Notes: a model not told the origin generated them from the letters alone. A DNA stretch of 64,000 nt from Falsiroseomonas stagni DSM 19981 (GCF_900114315.1 NZ_FOSQ01000001.1:124001-188000); one strand, 5' to 3'. Numbered from the stretch's first letter, positions 8,822 to 18,065 are shown. Translations and numbers: made by a program.

Positions 8822-11407
8822 ATGTTCATGAGCCGGACGGTACGGGCCCTGCTGCCCGCGAGCTTCACGGATCGTCGCTCCGGTGGCGATCGCCGCGCCT
8901 CCGCGCGCGACATGGCGGCCATGATGGCGGCGATCGACATGGCGCAGCCGATGATGCTGCTGGGCGCCGACGGCGTGGTGCAGGACGCGAATGCCCCGCT
9001 GGCCGCGCTGCTTGGCGTGTCGGCGGATGCGCTGGCGGGGCGGCCGCATGCCGCGCTGCTCGCGGAGGCGGAGCGTGACAGCGCGGCCTTTCGCCGGTTC
9101 CGCGATGCCGTCGCCGCGGGCCAGGCCGGCCATGCGCGGCTGCGCCATGCCGGTGCCGGCGGGAACACCGTCACGCTCGACCTGATGATGCAGCCTCTCG
9201 CGGCCGAACCGGGCCGCCCGGCCCGCCTGGCGGTCCTGGTGCGCGACGTCACCGCCCAGGCGATGGAGGAGGCGAAGAGCCATCACATCGGCCAGTCGCT
9301 GGAAAAGGTCTCGGCGGCGATGATGATGGTGGACCGCGACTTCGTCGTCACCCACGTCAACAGCACGACCGTCGATCTCCTGAAGCGCTACGAGCCGGAG
9401 TTCCGCAAGGTCTGGCCGAACTTCGTGCCGGAACGGATCGTCGGCATGTGCATCGACACCTTCCATCGTGATCCCCGGCATCAGCGCCGGATGCTGGCGG
9501 ACGAATCCCGCCTGCCCCACCGCACCGACATCAGCGTGGGCGAGGTGAAGTTCGCCCTCACGGTCAATGCGAGCCACGCGCCCGACGGCACCTATGACGG
9601 CAACATCCTGGAATGGCAGGAGGTGACGACGCTCCGCACCCAGCAGGGGCAGCTCGCGGCCATCGACAAGGCCATGGCGGTGATCGAATTCACCCTGGAT
9701 GGCCGCGTCGTCCATGCGAACGAGAATTTCCTCGCCGTTCTCGGCTACACGCTGGATGAGGTGCGCGGCCAGCACCACTCCCTGTTCGTCGATCCCCCCT
9801 ATCGCCAGAGCCCGGAATACAAGGCGTTCTGGGACAAGCTCGGCCGCGGCGAATACGATGCGGGGCAGTACAAGCGAGTCGCCAAGGGTGGCCGGGAAGT
9901 CTGGATCCAGGCCACCTACAACCCGATCCTCGATGCCAATGGCAAGGCGTTCAAGGTGGTGAAATACGCCACCGACGTGACGGAAGCGAAGCTTCAGGAC
10001 GCCGATTTCCGCGGCCAGATCGCGGCGATCGACAAGGTGATGGCGGTGATCGAATTCGGCCTGGATGGTCGGGTTCTCGGCGCCAACGCGAATTTCCTCC
10101 ATACCCTCGGCTATTCGCTGGAAGAGGTGCGCGGCCAGCATCATTCCATGTTTGTCGAGGCCGCCTATCGGCAGAGCCCGGAATACCGCGTATTCTGGGA
10201 CAAGCTCGCGCGGGGCGAGAACGATGCGGGCCAGTACAAGCGCATCGGCAAGGGCGGCCGAACGGTCTGGATCCAGGCGAGCTACAACCCCATCCTCGAC
10301 ATGAACGGCAGGCCCTTCAAGGTGGTGAAGTACGCCACCGACATCACCGCCCAGGTGGATGCGGCGGAAGCCCTGAAGCTGGCCGTGGCACAGACCCAGG
10401 CCGTGGTGGCATCCGCCCAGGCCAATGACCTCAGCCATCGCGTGCCGCTGGACGGCAAGGCGGGGGAGATCGGCGCGCTCTGCGGCGGCATCAACGGGCT
10501 GCTGGACACCATGTCGTCGGTCGTCGCCGGCATCACGGAAAGCTGCGGCACCATCGCCACCGCGTCGCGGGAAATCGCGATGGGCAACACGGACCTCTCG
10601 CAGCGGACGGAGGAGCAGGCCTCGAGCCTGGAGGAGACCTCCGCGAGCCTCGAGGAGCTGACCAGCACGGTGAAGCAGAACGCCGAGAGCGCGCTGCAGG
10701 CCAACAAGCTCGCGGCCTCGGCGAGCGAGATCGCGACGCGCGGTGGCATGGTGGTGACGGAGGTGGTGCGGACGATGGACGGCATCACGCAGTCCAGCCG
10801 CAAGATCAGCGACATCATCGGCGTGATCGACGAGATCGCCTTCCAGACCAACATCCTGGCGCTGAACGCGGCGGTTGAAGCGGCCCGCGCCGGGGACCAG
10901 GGCCGCGGCTTCGCGGTGGTGGCGGCGGAAGTGCGCAGCCTGGCGCAGCGCAGCGCCAATGCGGCGAAGGAGATCAAGGCACTGATCTCCGACAGCGTGC
11001 AGAAGGTGGACAGTGGCTCCAAGCTTGTCGGTGCGGCCGGCCAGACGATGGATGAGATCGTCGGATCGGTGAAGCGCGTGACGGACATCATGGCGGAGAT
11101 CTCGGCCGCGTCGCAGGAACAATCGGCGGGGATCGAGCAGGTCAACGTCGCCGTCGCGCAGATGGACAAGATCACGCAGCAGAACTCCGCGCTGGTCGAG
11201 GAAGCGGCGGCCGCGGCGAAATCCATGGAGGAGCAGACGGAGGCGCTGTCCGGCATGGTCTCCGCCTTCGTGCTGAACGCCGACCAGGCGCCGCCCGCAC
11301 CCAAGGGCCGCGGTGCCCCGCGTGCCGCCGCGCGGCCCGCCTCACGCCCCGCGCAGCCCAGCCAGGCCAAGGCCACGGCATCGGATGACGAGTGGAAGGA
11401 GTTCTGA
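8822..11407 (+). CDS. Cytoplasmic multi-PAS methyl-accepting chemotaxis protein, second copy
   Basis: An 861-residue paralogue of the preceding MCP, starting [12 protein letters not shown] as the first copy starts [12 protein letters not shown]; the ATG has AAGGAACG just upstream. It has an N-terminal PAS, a second distinct PAS with [11 protein letters not shown], then two instead of three 122-residue PAS repeats (from residues 278 and 400), one HAMP-like segment and the MCP signalling domain. The signalling halves of the two receptors are almost identical in protein and DNA, while the N-terminal sensor parts differ. No membrane segments are present. The C terminus is EWKEF, again a W-x-x-F tether candidate. 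cheR follows after 3 bp. Confidence 0.93.
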   Translation: MFMSRTVRALLPASFTDRRSGGDRRASARDMAAMMAAIDMAQPMMLLGADGVVQDANAPLAALLGVSADALAGRPHAALLAEAERDSAAFRRFRDAVAAGQAGHARLRHAGAGGNTVTLDLMMQPLAAEPGRPARLAVLVRDVTAQAMEEAKSHHIGQSLEKVSAAMMMVDRDFVVTHVNSTTVDLLKRYEPEFRKVWPNFVPERIVGMCIDTFHRDPRHQRRMLADESRLPHRTDISVGEVKFALTVNASHAPDGTYDGNILEWQEVTTLRTQQGQLAAIDKAMAVIEFTLDGRVVHANENFLAVLGYTLDEVRGQHHSLFVDPPYRQSPEYKAFWDKLGRGEYDAGQYKRVAKGGREVWIQATYNPILDANGKAFKVVKYATDVTEAKLQDADFRGQIAAIDKVMAVIEFGLDGRVLGANANFLHTLGYSLEEVRGQHHSMFVEAAYRQSPEYRVFWDKLARGENDAGQYKRIGKGGRTVWIQASYNPILDMNGRPFKVVKYATDITAQVDAAEALKLAVAQTQAVVASAQANDLSHRVPLDGKAGEIGALCGGINGLLDTMSSVVAGITESCGTIATASREIAMGNTDLSQRTEEQASSLEETSASLEELTSTVKQNAESALQANKLAASASEIATRGGMVVTEVVRTMDGITQSSRKISDIIGVIDEIAFQTNILALNAAVEAARAGDQGRGFAVVAAEVRSLAQRSANAAKEIKALISDSVQKVDSGSKLVGAAGQTMDEIVGSVKRVTDIMAEISAASQEQSAGIEQVNVAVAQMDKITQQNSALVEEAAAAAKSMEEQTEALSGMVSAFVLNADQAPPAPKGRGAPRAAARPASRPAQPSQAKATASDDEWKEF
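9653..10384 (+). repeat. Two tandem 366-bp PAS-coding repeats
   Basis: Two in-phase copies of the PAS unit seen in the first MCP start at 9653 and 10019. The copy number (two against three) is the main architectural difference between the two receptors. Confidence 0.85.
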
Positions 11408-11410
11408 TCC

Positions 11411-12268
11411 ATGTCCGCCGCGGCAACCCTGCCCGGACCCTCGGTCACTGCGCTCATGCAGGAAGTGCTCCTGCTTGACGAGGATTTCGTCGCCATCGCC
11501 GCCATGGTGCGGGAGGCTTCGGGCATCGTCCTCGGCCAGAACAAGAGGGACCTGGTGCATGGGCGGCTGCGGCGGCGCCTGCGGGCGCTCCGCCTCCTCA
11601 GCTTCAGCGACTACCGCGCCATGCTGGAAGGCCCGGACGGCGCGGAAGAACGGGTGCGGATGATCAATGCGATCACCACGAACCTCACCGGCTTCTTCCG
11701 CGAACCCCATCACTTCGAGGCGCTGGGTGACCGCGTGCTGCCCGCCTTGTCGCGGGACCAGCGGCGGCTGCGGATCTGGTCCGCCGGCTGTTCCTCGGGC
11801 GAGGAACCCTACACCATCGCCATGACGCTGCATCGCGCCATGCCGGACCTCGATACCTGGGACGCGAAGGTGCTGGCGACCGACATCGACACCGACATGG
11901 TCGCGCATGGCGCCGCCGGACTCTATGGCATGGAACGCGTCGCGGCCATCCCGGCGGAGTTGCGGCGTGCCCATGTGCGGCGTGTCGATGCCTCCACCGT
12001 CGCCATGGGCGATGAGCTGAAGGACCTCATCGCCTTCCGGTCGCTCAACCTGCTCGGCCCCTGGCCGATGCGCGGGCCCTTCGATGCGATCTTCTGCCGG
12101 AATGTCGTCATCTATTTCGACAAGCCGACGCAGCGCGTGCTGTTCGACCGCTTCGCGGATATGCTGAAGCCCGGCGGCATCCTGTTCGTCGGCCATTCCG
12201 AAAGCCTCTACCGCGTGAGCGAACGCTTCACGCATCTCGGCCGGACCATATACCGCAGGGTCAAATGA
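11411..12268 (+). CDS. cheR: Chemotaxis protein methyltransferase CheR
   Basis: CheR transfers methyl groups from S-adenosylmethionine to glutamates on MCPs for adaptation. The 285-residue protein has the all-alpha N-terminal domain (residues about 10-80). The Rossmann domain follows, with NLTGFFREPHHF, the SAM-binding motif WSAGCSSGEEPYTIAM, the acidic LATDID, and CRNVVIYFD near residue 230. It starts 3 bp after the second MCP, whose EWKEF tail could dock it. The cheD start overlaps its stop as ATGA. Confidence 0.95.
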   Translation: MSAAATLPGPSVTALMQEVLLLDEDFVAIAAMVREASGIVLGQNKRDLVHGRLRRRLRALRLLSFSDYRAMLEGPDGAEERVRMINAITTNLTGFFREPHHFEALGDRVLPALSRDQRRLRIWSAGCSSGEEPYTIAMTLHRAMPDLDTWDAKVLATDIDTDMVAHGAAGLYGMERVAAIPAELRRAHVRRVDASTVAMGDELKDLIAFRSLNLLGPWPMRGPFDAIFCRNVVIYFDKPTQRVLFDRFADMLKPGGILFVGHSESLYRVSERFTHLGRTIYRRVK

Positions 12269-12900
12269 GCCCCGCCCTGGCGGTGTCGGCCCCGGCCACC
12301 GCCGGCGCCGCGCTGCAATCGCGCCTGCTGCTGTCCGGCGATCCGCTGGCCGGGCGGCGGGCGGTGAAGGTGGGCCCTGGCGAATACCATGTCTCGGCGG
12401 AGGAGGAGGCAGTGATCGTCACCGTGCTCGGCTCCTGTATCTCCGCCTGCATCCGCGACCCCGTCGCGCGGGTTGGCGGCCTTAATCACTTCATGCTGCC
12501 GACGAGCGTCGATGGCGGATGGGGCAAGGCGGCGGCCAGCCTGCGCTACGGCAATTTCGCGATGGAGCGCCTGGTCAACGACCTGCTGGCGCGCGGTGCG
12601 CACCGCGGGCGGATGGAGGTCAAGCTGTTCGGCGGCGCGCGGCTCGGCGCCAGCACGGACAGCGTCGGCAGCCGCAACATCGAATTCATCGATGCCTATC
12701 TGAAGGCGGAACGGATGCAGGCGGTGGCGCGGCACCTCGGCGGTGCGCGCGCCCGCAGTGTCGTCTACCAGCCCGTGCTCGGCCGCGCCTTCATGCGATT
12801 GCTGCCCGAGGCGCAGGAGATCGTCTGCGCCGAGGAGGGCAAGCTGCGCCGTCACCTCGCCAATCGTCCGGTCGGCGGCAGCATCGAGATGTTCGAATGA
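12265..12900 (+). CDS. cheD: Chemoreceptor glutamine deamidase CheD
   Basis: CheD deamidates receptor glutamines to glutamates, creating methylation sites. At 211 residues it is slightly longer than usual because of an N-terminal lead. The catalytic Cys is in VLGSCISACIRDP and the His follows in GLNHFMLP, with the conserved VKLFGGARLG downstream and the C-terminal GGSIEMF. It is coupled to cheR by an ATGA overlap. The cheB start lies within or just past its stop, so cheRDB acts as one adaptation module. Confidence 0.94.
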   Translation: MSPALAVSAPATAGAALQSRLLLSGDPLAGRRAVKVGPGEYHVSAEEEAVIVTVLGSCISACIRDPVARVGGLNHFMLPTSVDGGWGKAAASLRYGNFAMERLVNDLLARGAHRGRMEVKLFGGARLGASTDSVGSRNIEFIDAYLKAERMQAVARHLGGARARSVVYQPVLGRAFMRLLPEAQEIVCAEEGKLRRHLANRPVGGSIEMFE

Positions 12901-12917
12901 CAGGAAGGGTGAGCGGC

Positions 12918-13973
12918 ATGCCGATCCGGGTGCTCGTGGTGGATGACAGTGCCCTGATCCGGCAATTGCTGACGGAACTCCTTTCCGCCGATCCGGGGAT
13001 CGAGGTCGTGGGCACGGCGGGCGATCCGCTGGTGGCGCGGGAGAAGATCAAGGCGCTGTCGCCGGATGTGCTCACGCTCGACATCGAGATGCCGAAGATG
13101 GATGGCCTCAGCTTCCTGGAGAAGCTGATGGCGCTGCGGCCGATGCCGGTGGTGGTCGTCTCCACCCTGACGCAGAAGGGCACGGATGCGGCGCTGCGGG
13201 CGCTGGAACTGGGCGCCATCGACTATGTCGCGAAGCCGTTGATCGATATCCGCAGCGGCATGACGGCGCTGGGCGAGGAGCTGGTCGCGAAGGTCCGCGC
13301 GGCCGCCGCGGCCAGGCCGCGCGCCCGCGCCATGCGTGCGGTGGCGAGCGTGCCGCTGCAGGTGGATGCCCGCCTTTCCACCGCCGGGCGCATCGTCGCG
13401 GTCGGTGCCTCCACCGGGGGGGTGGAGACGCTGCAGCAATTGCTGCTGCAGATGCCGGCGACGGCGCCGGCCATCGTGATCACCCAGCACATGCCGGCGG
13501 GCTTCACGACCAGCTTCGCCAGGCGGCTCGACCAGCAATGCGCCATGACGGTGGTGGAGGCGACGGATGGTCGGCGCATCCTGCCGGGCCAGATCTATAT
13601 CGCCCCCGGCGCGCGCCACCTGGAGGTGACGCGCACCGGCGCGCATTACGCCTGCCGCCTGCATGATGGCCCGGCGGTATCCGGCCACCGTCCCTCGGTC
13701 GATGTGCTGTTCCAATCCGTCGCGACGGCAGCGGGCGCGAATGCGATGGGCATCATCCTGACCGGCATGGGCAAGGATGGCGCGAACGGCCTTCTGGCCA
13801 TGCGGCGCGCCGGGGCACGGACGCTCGGCCAGACGGAGGCGAGCTGCGTCGTCTACGGCATGCCCAAGGCCGCCATGCAGATCGGTGCCGTGGAGCAGGA
13901 GCTGACGGTGGACCAGCTGGCGCGGGAGATCGTGCGCGCGCGGGAGGCCGAGCCCGCGCGCCGCACGGCGTAG
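12918..13973 (+). CDS. cheB: Protein-glutamate methylesterase CheB
   Basis: CheB removes receptor methyl groups when phosphorylated. The 351-residue protein has an N-terminal receiver (VVDDSALIRQ, phospho-Asp in LTLDIEMPKMDG, Lys in VAKPL). The C-terminal methylesterase has a catalytic Ser in VGASTGGVET, a His in ITQHMP and an Asp in GMGKDGANG. The ATG at 12918 has a good AGGAAGG ribosome-binding site nine bases upstream; an in-frame ATG at 12897 overlapping the cheD stop would add seven residues. It is the last gene of the che operon and its stop directly abuts a converging gene with no spacer. Confidence 0.95.
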   Translation: MPIRVLVVDDSALIRQLLTELLSADPGIEVVGTAGDPLVAREKIKALSPDVLTLDIEMPKMDGLSFLEKLMALRPMPVVVVSTLTQKGTDAALRALELGAIDYVAKPLIDIRSGMTALGEELVAKVRAAAAARPRARAMRAVASVPLQVDARLSTAGRIVAVGASTGGVETLQQLLLQMPATAPAIVITQHMPAGFTTSFARRLDQQCAMTVVEATDGRRILPGQIYIAPGARHLEVTRTGAHYACRLHDGPAVSGHRPSVDVLFQSVATAAGANAMGIILTGMGKDGANGLLAMRRAGARTLGQTEASCVVYGMPKAAMQIGAVEQELTVDQLAREIVRAREAEPARRTA

Positions 13974-14966
13974 TCAGCGCGCCTTCGCCCAGGCCGCGAA
14001 GCGCGTCGCGGCATCGGCGTTCACCGCGCCATCCGGCATCTCGCCCCGCGCCAGCATCCCCACCTGGCGGACGGTATCCATCGCCTGGTGCTCCGCGGCT
14101 TCCGGCGTCAGCCCGCCGACATGCGGCGTGGCCACCACATCCGCGCGCGCGGCCAGGCGGGGCGCCGGCCGCTGGTCCGGCGCGCTGCCGACATCCATCG
14201 CCGCGCCGCGCAGCTGGCCGCTTTCCAGCGCCGCCTCCAGCGCGTCCTCATCCACCAGCTCCCCCCGGCTGAGATTCACCAGGAAGGCGCCGCGCTTCAT
14301 GCGCGCGAAGGCGTCCGCATTCATCAGGTGCCGCGTCTCCGGCGTGGAGACGGCGAGGGGCATCACCACGTCGCTCTCGGCCAGCAGCGCGTCGCGTCCC
14401 AGGGCCTCGGCGCCTTCCACCGCCGCGTAAGGGTCATGCACCACGACGCGCATGCCCATCGCCGTGGCGATGGGCGCGATGCGCCGGGCGATGCGTCCCC
14501 AGCCGATCAGGCCGAGTGTCTTGCCCTCCAGCTGCACGCCCATCCGCACCTCCGGCAGCGTGCCGTTGTGGTAGGCGGTGCTGCTGGCGGAGACGCCGCG
14601 CGCCAGATCCACCATCATCCCGATGGCGAGTTCCGCCACGCTGGCGGTGAAGCCCGGCGTCGCCTGCGTCACCAGCACGCCGGCCGCGCTGGCCGCTGGC
14701 ACGTCGATGGTGGAGATGTCGACCGCCACGCGCAGGAAGGCCAGCAGATCAGGCGCCGCGGCGAAGGTGGCGGGCAGGCCGGGGGTCGACCGGTCCGCGA
14801 CGATGCAGTGGCAGCCGGCGGCGGCGCCTGCCAGCGCCTCGCCCGCCAGCGGCCGGTCGCCGGTGTGGAGCACGACCTCCGCCACCGCCCGCAGCGCGGC
14901 CTCCGCCCGGGGCGGGTAGTAGCCGGCCCGCATCTCGGGCGTATGGGTCAGGAACACGCGCAGCAT
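13974..14966 (-). CDS. D-isomer-specific 2-hydroxyacid dehydrogenase
   Basis: This 330-residue NAD-dependent oxidoreductase belongs to the phosphoglycerate/formate/lactate dehydrogenase superfamily. The nucleotide-binding motif is GLIGWGRIARRIAP, followed by the acidic HDPY. Catalytic-site segments include NLSRGELVDEDAL (substrate Arg), MDVGSAPDQRP where the family usually has a DVF..EP motif with Glu, and PHVGGLTPEA with the catalytic His. The acidic partner therefore looks changed (Asp in SAPDQRP). The substrate is not predictable. It is transcribed away from a LigI-like amidohydrolase across a 43-bp gap containing an inverted repeat, suggesting joint control and a shared pathway. Confidence 0.85.
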   Translation of the reverse strand: MLRVFLTHTPEMRAGYYPPRAEAALRAVAEVVLHTGDRPLAGEALAGAAAGCHCIVADRSTPGLPATFAAAPDLLAFLRVAVDISTIDVPAASAAGVLVTQATPGFTASVAELAIGMMVDLARGVSASSTAYHNGTLPEVRMGVQLEGKTLGLIGWGRIARRIAPIATAMGMRVVVHDPYAAVEGAEALGRDALLAESDVVMPLAVSTPETRHLMNADAFARMKRGAFLVNLSRGELVDEDALEAALESGQLRGAAMDVGSAPDQRPAPRLAARADVVATPHVGGLTPEAAEHQAMDTVRQVGMLARGEMPDGAVNADAATRFAAWAKAR

Positions 14967-14993
14967 GGACGTCTCGCCCTTTGGTTCTTCTGC

Positions 14994-15006
14994 GCCTAGC
15001 CTAGGC
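14994..15006. promoter_or_regulatory. Inverted repeat in divergent promoter gap
   Basis: GCCTAG-C-CTAGGC is a perfect 13-bp inverted repeat in the 43-bp gap between the divergent dehydrogenase and amidohydrolase genes. It lies immediately before the amidohydrolase ATG. CTAG is rare in bacteria, which makes a chance double occurrence less likely. It could be an operator, but no regulator gene is adjacent. Confidence 0.4.
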
Positions 15007-15009
15007 GGC

Positions 15010-15861
15010 ATGAGCACGACGCACGAGATCCCCTTCACCGCGGGCACGGCCCCGCCCCGCCTGCCGGTGCCGCCGGGCGCGGTGGATTGCCATCACCACG
15101 TCTATGACGCGGCGTCGCCGGTGGCGCCGGGCGGGCGGCCCCATGCGGATGCCAGCCTGGCGGACCATGCGCGCGTGCTGGCGCGGCTCGGCGTCGATCG
15201 GCATGTGCTGGTGCAGCCCTCCACCTACGGGCTCGACAACACGCTGCACCTGGCGGCGCTGCGCCAGGCCGGGCGCGGGCGCGCGCGGATGGTGGCGGTG
15301 GTCGCGCCAGACACGCCGCGCGCCGGACTCCGCGCCATGGCGGCGGAGGGCGTGGTCGGCGCGCGGGCCAACCTCGTTCAGGGCATCCCGCTGAGCGTCG
15401 ATGATGTCGCGCCGCTGGGCCGGACCATGGCGGAACTCGGCTGGCACCTGCAGCTCTATGCGACGCCGGCCATCATCGCGGGGCTCGCGCCCGTGTTGCG
15501 CGCGCTGCCCTGCCCGGTGGTCTTCGACCATTTCGCGCAGCTGCCGCTTTCGGACTGGGGAGCAAGCCCGGCCTGGGCCGTGGTGATGGACCTGATGCAG
15601 GCGGGGCGCGGCTGGATGAAGCTGTCCTCCCCCTATGCGCTGGACCAGGCGCGGCCTGAGGCGGTGGGCGAGCTGGCGCGGGCGCTGGTGGCGGCGGTGC
15701 CGGAACGGCTGGTCTGGGGCACCAACTGGCCGCATCCCAACGCCACGACCATCCCGGACGATGCGGCGCTGCTGGACCGGCTGGCGGAATGGGCGCCGGC
15801 GGCGGCGACGCGCCAGGCGATCCTGGTCGACAACCCGGCGCGGCTCTACGGCTTCGATTGA
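15010..15861 (+). CDS. Amidohydrolase, 2-pyrone-4,6-dicarboxylate lactonase-like
   Basis: A 283-residue TIM-barrel hydrolase of the amidohydrolase-2 group that includes LigI. The first strand carries the paired histidines in VDCHHHVYD, later metal or substrate residues appear in VVFDHFAQLP, and the final loop has GTNWPHPN with the conserved Asn-Trp-Pro-His. There is no signal peptide. Known relatives hydrolyse lactones or decarboxylate aromatic-derived acids; the exact substrate here is unknown. Divergent pairing with a 2-hydroxyacid dehydrogenase suggests an organic-acid catabolic role. The 3' end overlaps a converging histidine kinase gene by 16 bp. Confidence 0.85.
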   Translation: MSTTHEIPFTAGTAPPRLPVPPGAVDCHHHVYDAASPVAPGGRPHADASLADHARVLARLGVDRHVLVQPSTYGLDNTLHLAALRQAGRGRARMVAVVAPDTPRAGLRAMAAEGVVGARANLVQGIPLSVDDVAPLGRTMAELGWHLQLYATPAIIAGLAPVLRALPCPVVFDHFAQLPLSDWGASPAWAVVMDLMQAGRGWMKLSSPYALDQARPEAVGELARALVAAVPERLVWGTNWPHPNATTIPDDAALLDRLAEWAPAAATRQAILVDNPARLYGFD

Positions 15862-16862
15862 TCCTCAGCGGGCGTCTTCCCGGCCCAGCTTGCCAGGGGA
15901 AAGCGCAGCTCCGCCTGCAACCCGGCTGGCGTCCAGTCCAGAAGCTGCGTGCCGCCGAGGCGACGGATCTGCGACTGGATCACCGCCATGCCGGTGCCCT
16001 TGCGCGATGGCGGCGCGGTGACAGGGGCGCCGCCCTGTTCCGTCCAGCGCAGCACCACCTCCGCCCCCTCGCCCCTTGCCTCGATCCGCACCTCTCCGCT
16101 GGGAAGGGCGAGCGCCCCGTGCTTCGCGGCATTGGTGGCCATCTCGTAGAGGATCATCGCCACCGGCTGCACCGCATTGGCCACCAGGTCCGGCACGTCA
16201 TCGGCCTCCAGCGTCAGGTGGTCGCGATAGGCGGCGAGTTCGGAGGCGATCAGCAGGGCGAAGGCGGCCGGATGCTGCGCTGCCTGGTCCAACAGCGTCT
16301 GGGTGCGGGCGAGCGAGAGGATCCGCCCCTCCAGCCGCCGCTTGTAGTCCGGCACATCCGCCGCCTGGGTCAGCCGCAGCAGCGCCTGCACGACGGACAG
16401 CGTGTTGTTGGCGCGGTGGTTCACCTCCCGCACCAGCAGGTTGCGGCGCGCCTCGGCCTCCGCCTCATCGGTCACGTCACGCAGCATGCCGACGATGTGG
16501 GTGCGCGCGCCGGGCGGCCCGAACATGCGGCCGAGGAATTCGACATGGCGGATGGCGCGGTCGGTCTGGCGGATGATGCGGACGCGCTCGCAGTAGATGT
16601 CGCGGTTGCGTTCGCCGCGCAGGTCGGCGGCGAAGGTGGCGCGGGCGGCCTCCACATCCTCGGGGTGGTAGCATTCCCAGAACCCCGTGCGGTCCACCGG
16701 CATGCGGGGCGGCACGGGCAGGCCGAACATGGCGAAGGCGTTGGGGCTCAGCACGACCAGTCCGGTGGCGACGTCCGATTCAAAGAAGGCGATGCCGAAA
16801 TTCTCCATCGCCAGCCGCGCTCGTTCCCGGCCGGCTTCCGAGCCCAGGTCGAAGCCGATCAT
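15846..16862 (-). CDS. PAS-containing HWE-family sensor histidine kinase
   Basis: This 338-residue protein has one PAS fold (residues about 15-140, ending in VGMLRDVTDEAEAEARRN) and then an HWE-type kinase core. The phosphorylated His is in LLVREVNHRANNTLSVVQAL, near residue 148, and the N box is YEMATNAAKHGAL. This replaces the classical HisKA/HATPase motifs and is typical of alphaproteobacteria. No membrane segment is visible, so it is a cytosolic sensor. No response regulator is adjacent, so its partner is encoded elsewhere. In this organism type HWE kinases often feed general stress or light responses, but that is only suggestive here. Confidence 0.88.
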   Translation of the reverse strand: MIGFDLGSEAGRERARLAMENFGIAFFESDVATGLVVLSPNAFAMFGLPVPPRMPVDRTGFWECYHPEDVEAARATFAADLRGERNRDIYCERVRIIRQTDRAIRHVEFLGRMFGPPGARTHIVGMLRDVTDEAEAEARRNLLVREVNHRANNTLSVVQALLRLTQAADVPDYKRRLEGRILSLARTQTLLDQAAQHPAAFALLIASELAAYRDHLTLEADDVPDLVANAVQPVAMILYEMATNAAKHGALALPSGEVRIEARGEGAEVVLRWTEQGGAPVTAPPSRKGTGMAVIQSQIRRLGGTQLLDWTPAGLQAELRFPLASWAGKTPAEDQSKP

Positions 16863-16922
16863 CCAGGCGACACGTCGTGCAGGCGTCCGCTCCCTCGGTT
16901 TGTCCTTCCAGCGAGTGGTGTA

Positions 16923-17246
16923 TCAGCCCGTCCAGAGCCGGGCCAGCAGCAGCGTAACGAGTCCAGCCGCCATGGCCGGGAGCAGGCGGTGGCGCCACAG
17001 GCCGTAGGCCAGGCCGCCGGCGGCAAGGCCGGCCAGTCGCGCCGGCCATGGCACGGTGGCCAGCAGCCCGGCGGGGGCGGCGATCGCCAGGGTGACGAAG
17101 GCGGCGAGGGTGGCCACGGACACGGCCGAGGCCCAGGCGATGGCCGGGTGATCCGGCCGCAGCGCGCCGCCCAGCAGCAGGCCGCAGCCCCGCAGCGCCA
17201 GGCCGATGCCCACGGTCAGCGCCAGCGCCCAATCCGCGCTGCTCAA
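16923..17246 (-). CDS. azlD: AzlD-family branched-chain amino acid exporter subunit
   Basis: A 107-residue protein with about three or four hydrophobic segments and the family hallmark GLALRGCGLLLGG near the N terminus. It is the small partner of AzlC in branched-chain amino acid export. The start inferred is a TTG overlapping the azlC stop as TTGA. The frame is open far upstream, but that part is only a shadow of azlC. The strict coupling to azlC supports a heteromeric exporter. Confidence 0.82.
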   Translation of the reverse strand: MSSADWALALTVGIGLALRGCGLLLGGALRPDHPAIAWASAVSVATLAAFVTLAIAAPAGLLATVPWPARLAGLAAGGLAYGLWRHRLLPAMAAGLVTLLLARLWTG

Positions 17247-17917
17247 TGCCGGCGGCCCCAGAGGAAGGCGAGGGTGCCACCCAGCAGCCCCGCCAGCGGC
17301 AGCCCCCAGGCGCCGCCCACGGCAAGGGCGAGGGGCGCGGCGAGCACACCGGCGGCCAGTGCCGGCGCGACGCCCGGCCTGGCCGCATCGGCCGCCAGCA
17401 GCAGGGCGAAGTAGAGCGGGTTGGCGAAGAGCAGCGCGGCGCGGAGTTCGGCCGGCAGGTTCGGCGCGGCGAGGTGCCCGGCGGCGGTGGCGGCCATGGC
17501 GGCGCACCAGGAGGCGATGGCGAAGCCGAGGAACCAGGGCCGCCGCGCTGGCTCCGGCAGCCCCGGCAGCACGCGCATGCCGGCGGCCCAGGGCGTGATG
17601 GCGATGAACGGAAGGGCGAGGTATCGCCCCCGGCCCCGGCCGAGCAGCGGTGCGATGGCGACGGCCATGGGCAGGAAGCGCGCATTGGCCGCCGTCGCTG
17701 CCACCACCGCCGGCAGCGCCGCCCCGCCCCCTGCCGCCACCTGCAGCAGCACGAGCTGGCCTGCCATGCCATAGACCGCGCCGGTGCAGAGCAGTGCCCA
17801 GGGCAGCGACAGCCCGGCTTCCGCCACCGCGGCCCCGAAGGCGAGGAAGGTGGCCCCCATGGCGAAGGCCGGGGCGCCGAGGGCCTCTCGAATTCCGGTG
17901 TGGAGCGACGGATGCAT
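17243..17917 (-). CDS. azlC: AzlC-family branched-chain amino acid exporter subunit
   Basis: A 224-residue polytopic membrane protein of the AzlC family, with an early FAMGATFLAFGAAVAEAG segment, the conserved ALLCTGAVYGMAGQLVLL, and NARFLPMAVAI where family members have an N-x-R motif. With the coupled AzlD it should export branched-chain or analogous amino acids across the inner membrane. No Lrp-type regulator is adjacent. The gene starts at an ATG with no strong ribosome-binding site visible. Confidence 0.85.
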   Translation of the reverse strand: MHPSLHTGIREALGAPAFAMGATFLAFGAAVAEAGLSLPWALLCTGAVYGMAGQLVLLQVAAGGGAALPAVVAATAANARFLPMAVAIAPLLGRGRGRYLALPFIAITPWAAGMRVLPGLPEPARRPWFLGFAIASWCAAMAATAAGHLAAPNLPAELRAALLFANPLYFALLLAADAARPGVAPALAAGVLAAPLALAVGGAWGLPLAGLLGGTLAFLWGRRH

Positions 17918-17980
17918 GGGGAGAGGATGCCGGTGGGCGGGGTAACCGTCACGCCCCGTTGCCCCGACACCGAATCCCGC

Positions 17981-18037
17981 GGTCCAGGGTCCCGCCGCAC
18001 CCTGGCCGGGGGTTGCAGGAGGGCGGCGCCCCCCTGC
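17981..18037. repeat. Palindromic repeat element, copy 1
   Basis: Two hairpins in the gap downstream of the FTR1 gene: CCAGGGT/ACCCTGG with the GGTCCAGGG lead that marks this repeat family, then GCAGG-GGG/CCC-CCTGC. There is no U-tract on either side. Similar pairs of hairpins occur in four other gaps of this window. Confidence 0.7.
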
Positions 18038-18065
18038 GGGGCGGTGCTGGTTGCGGGGGGCGGCG

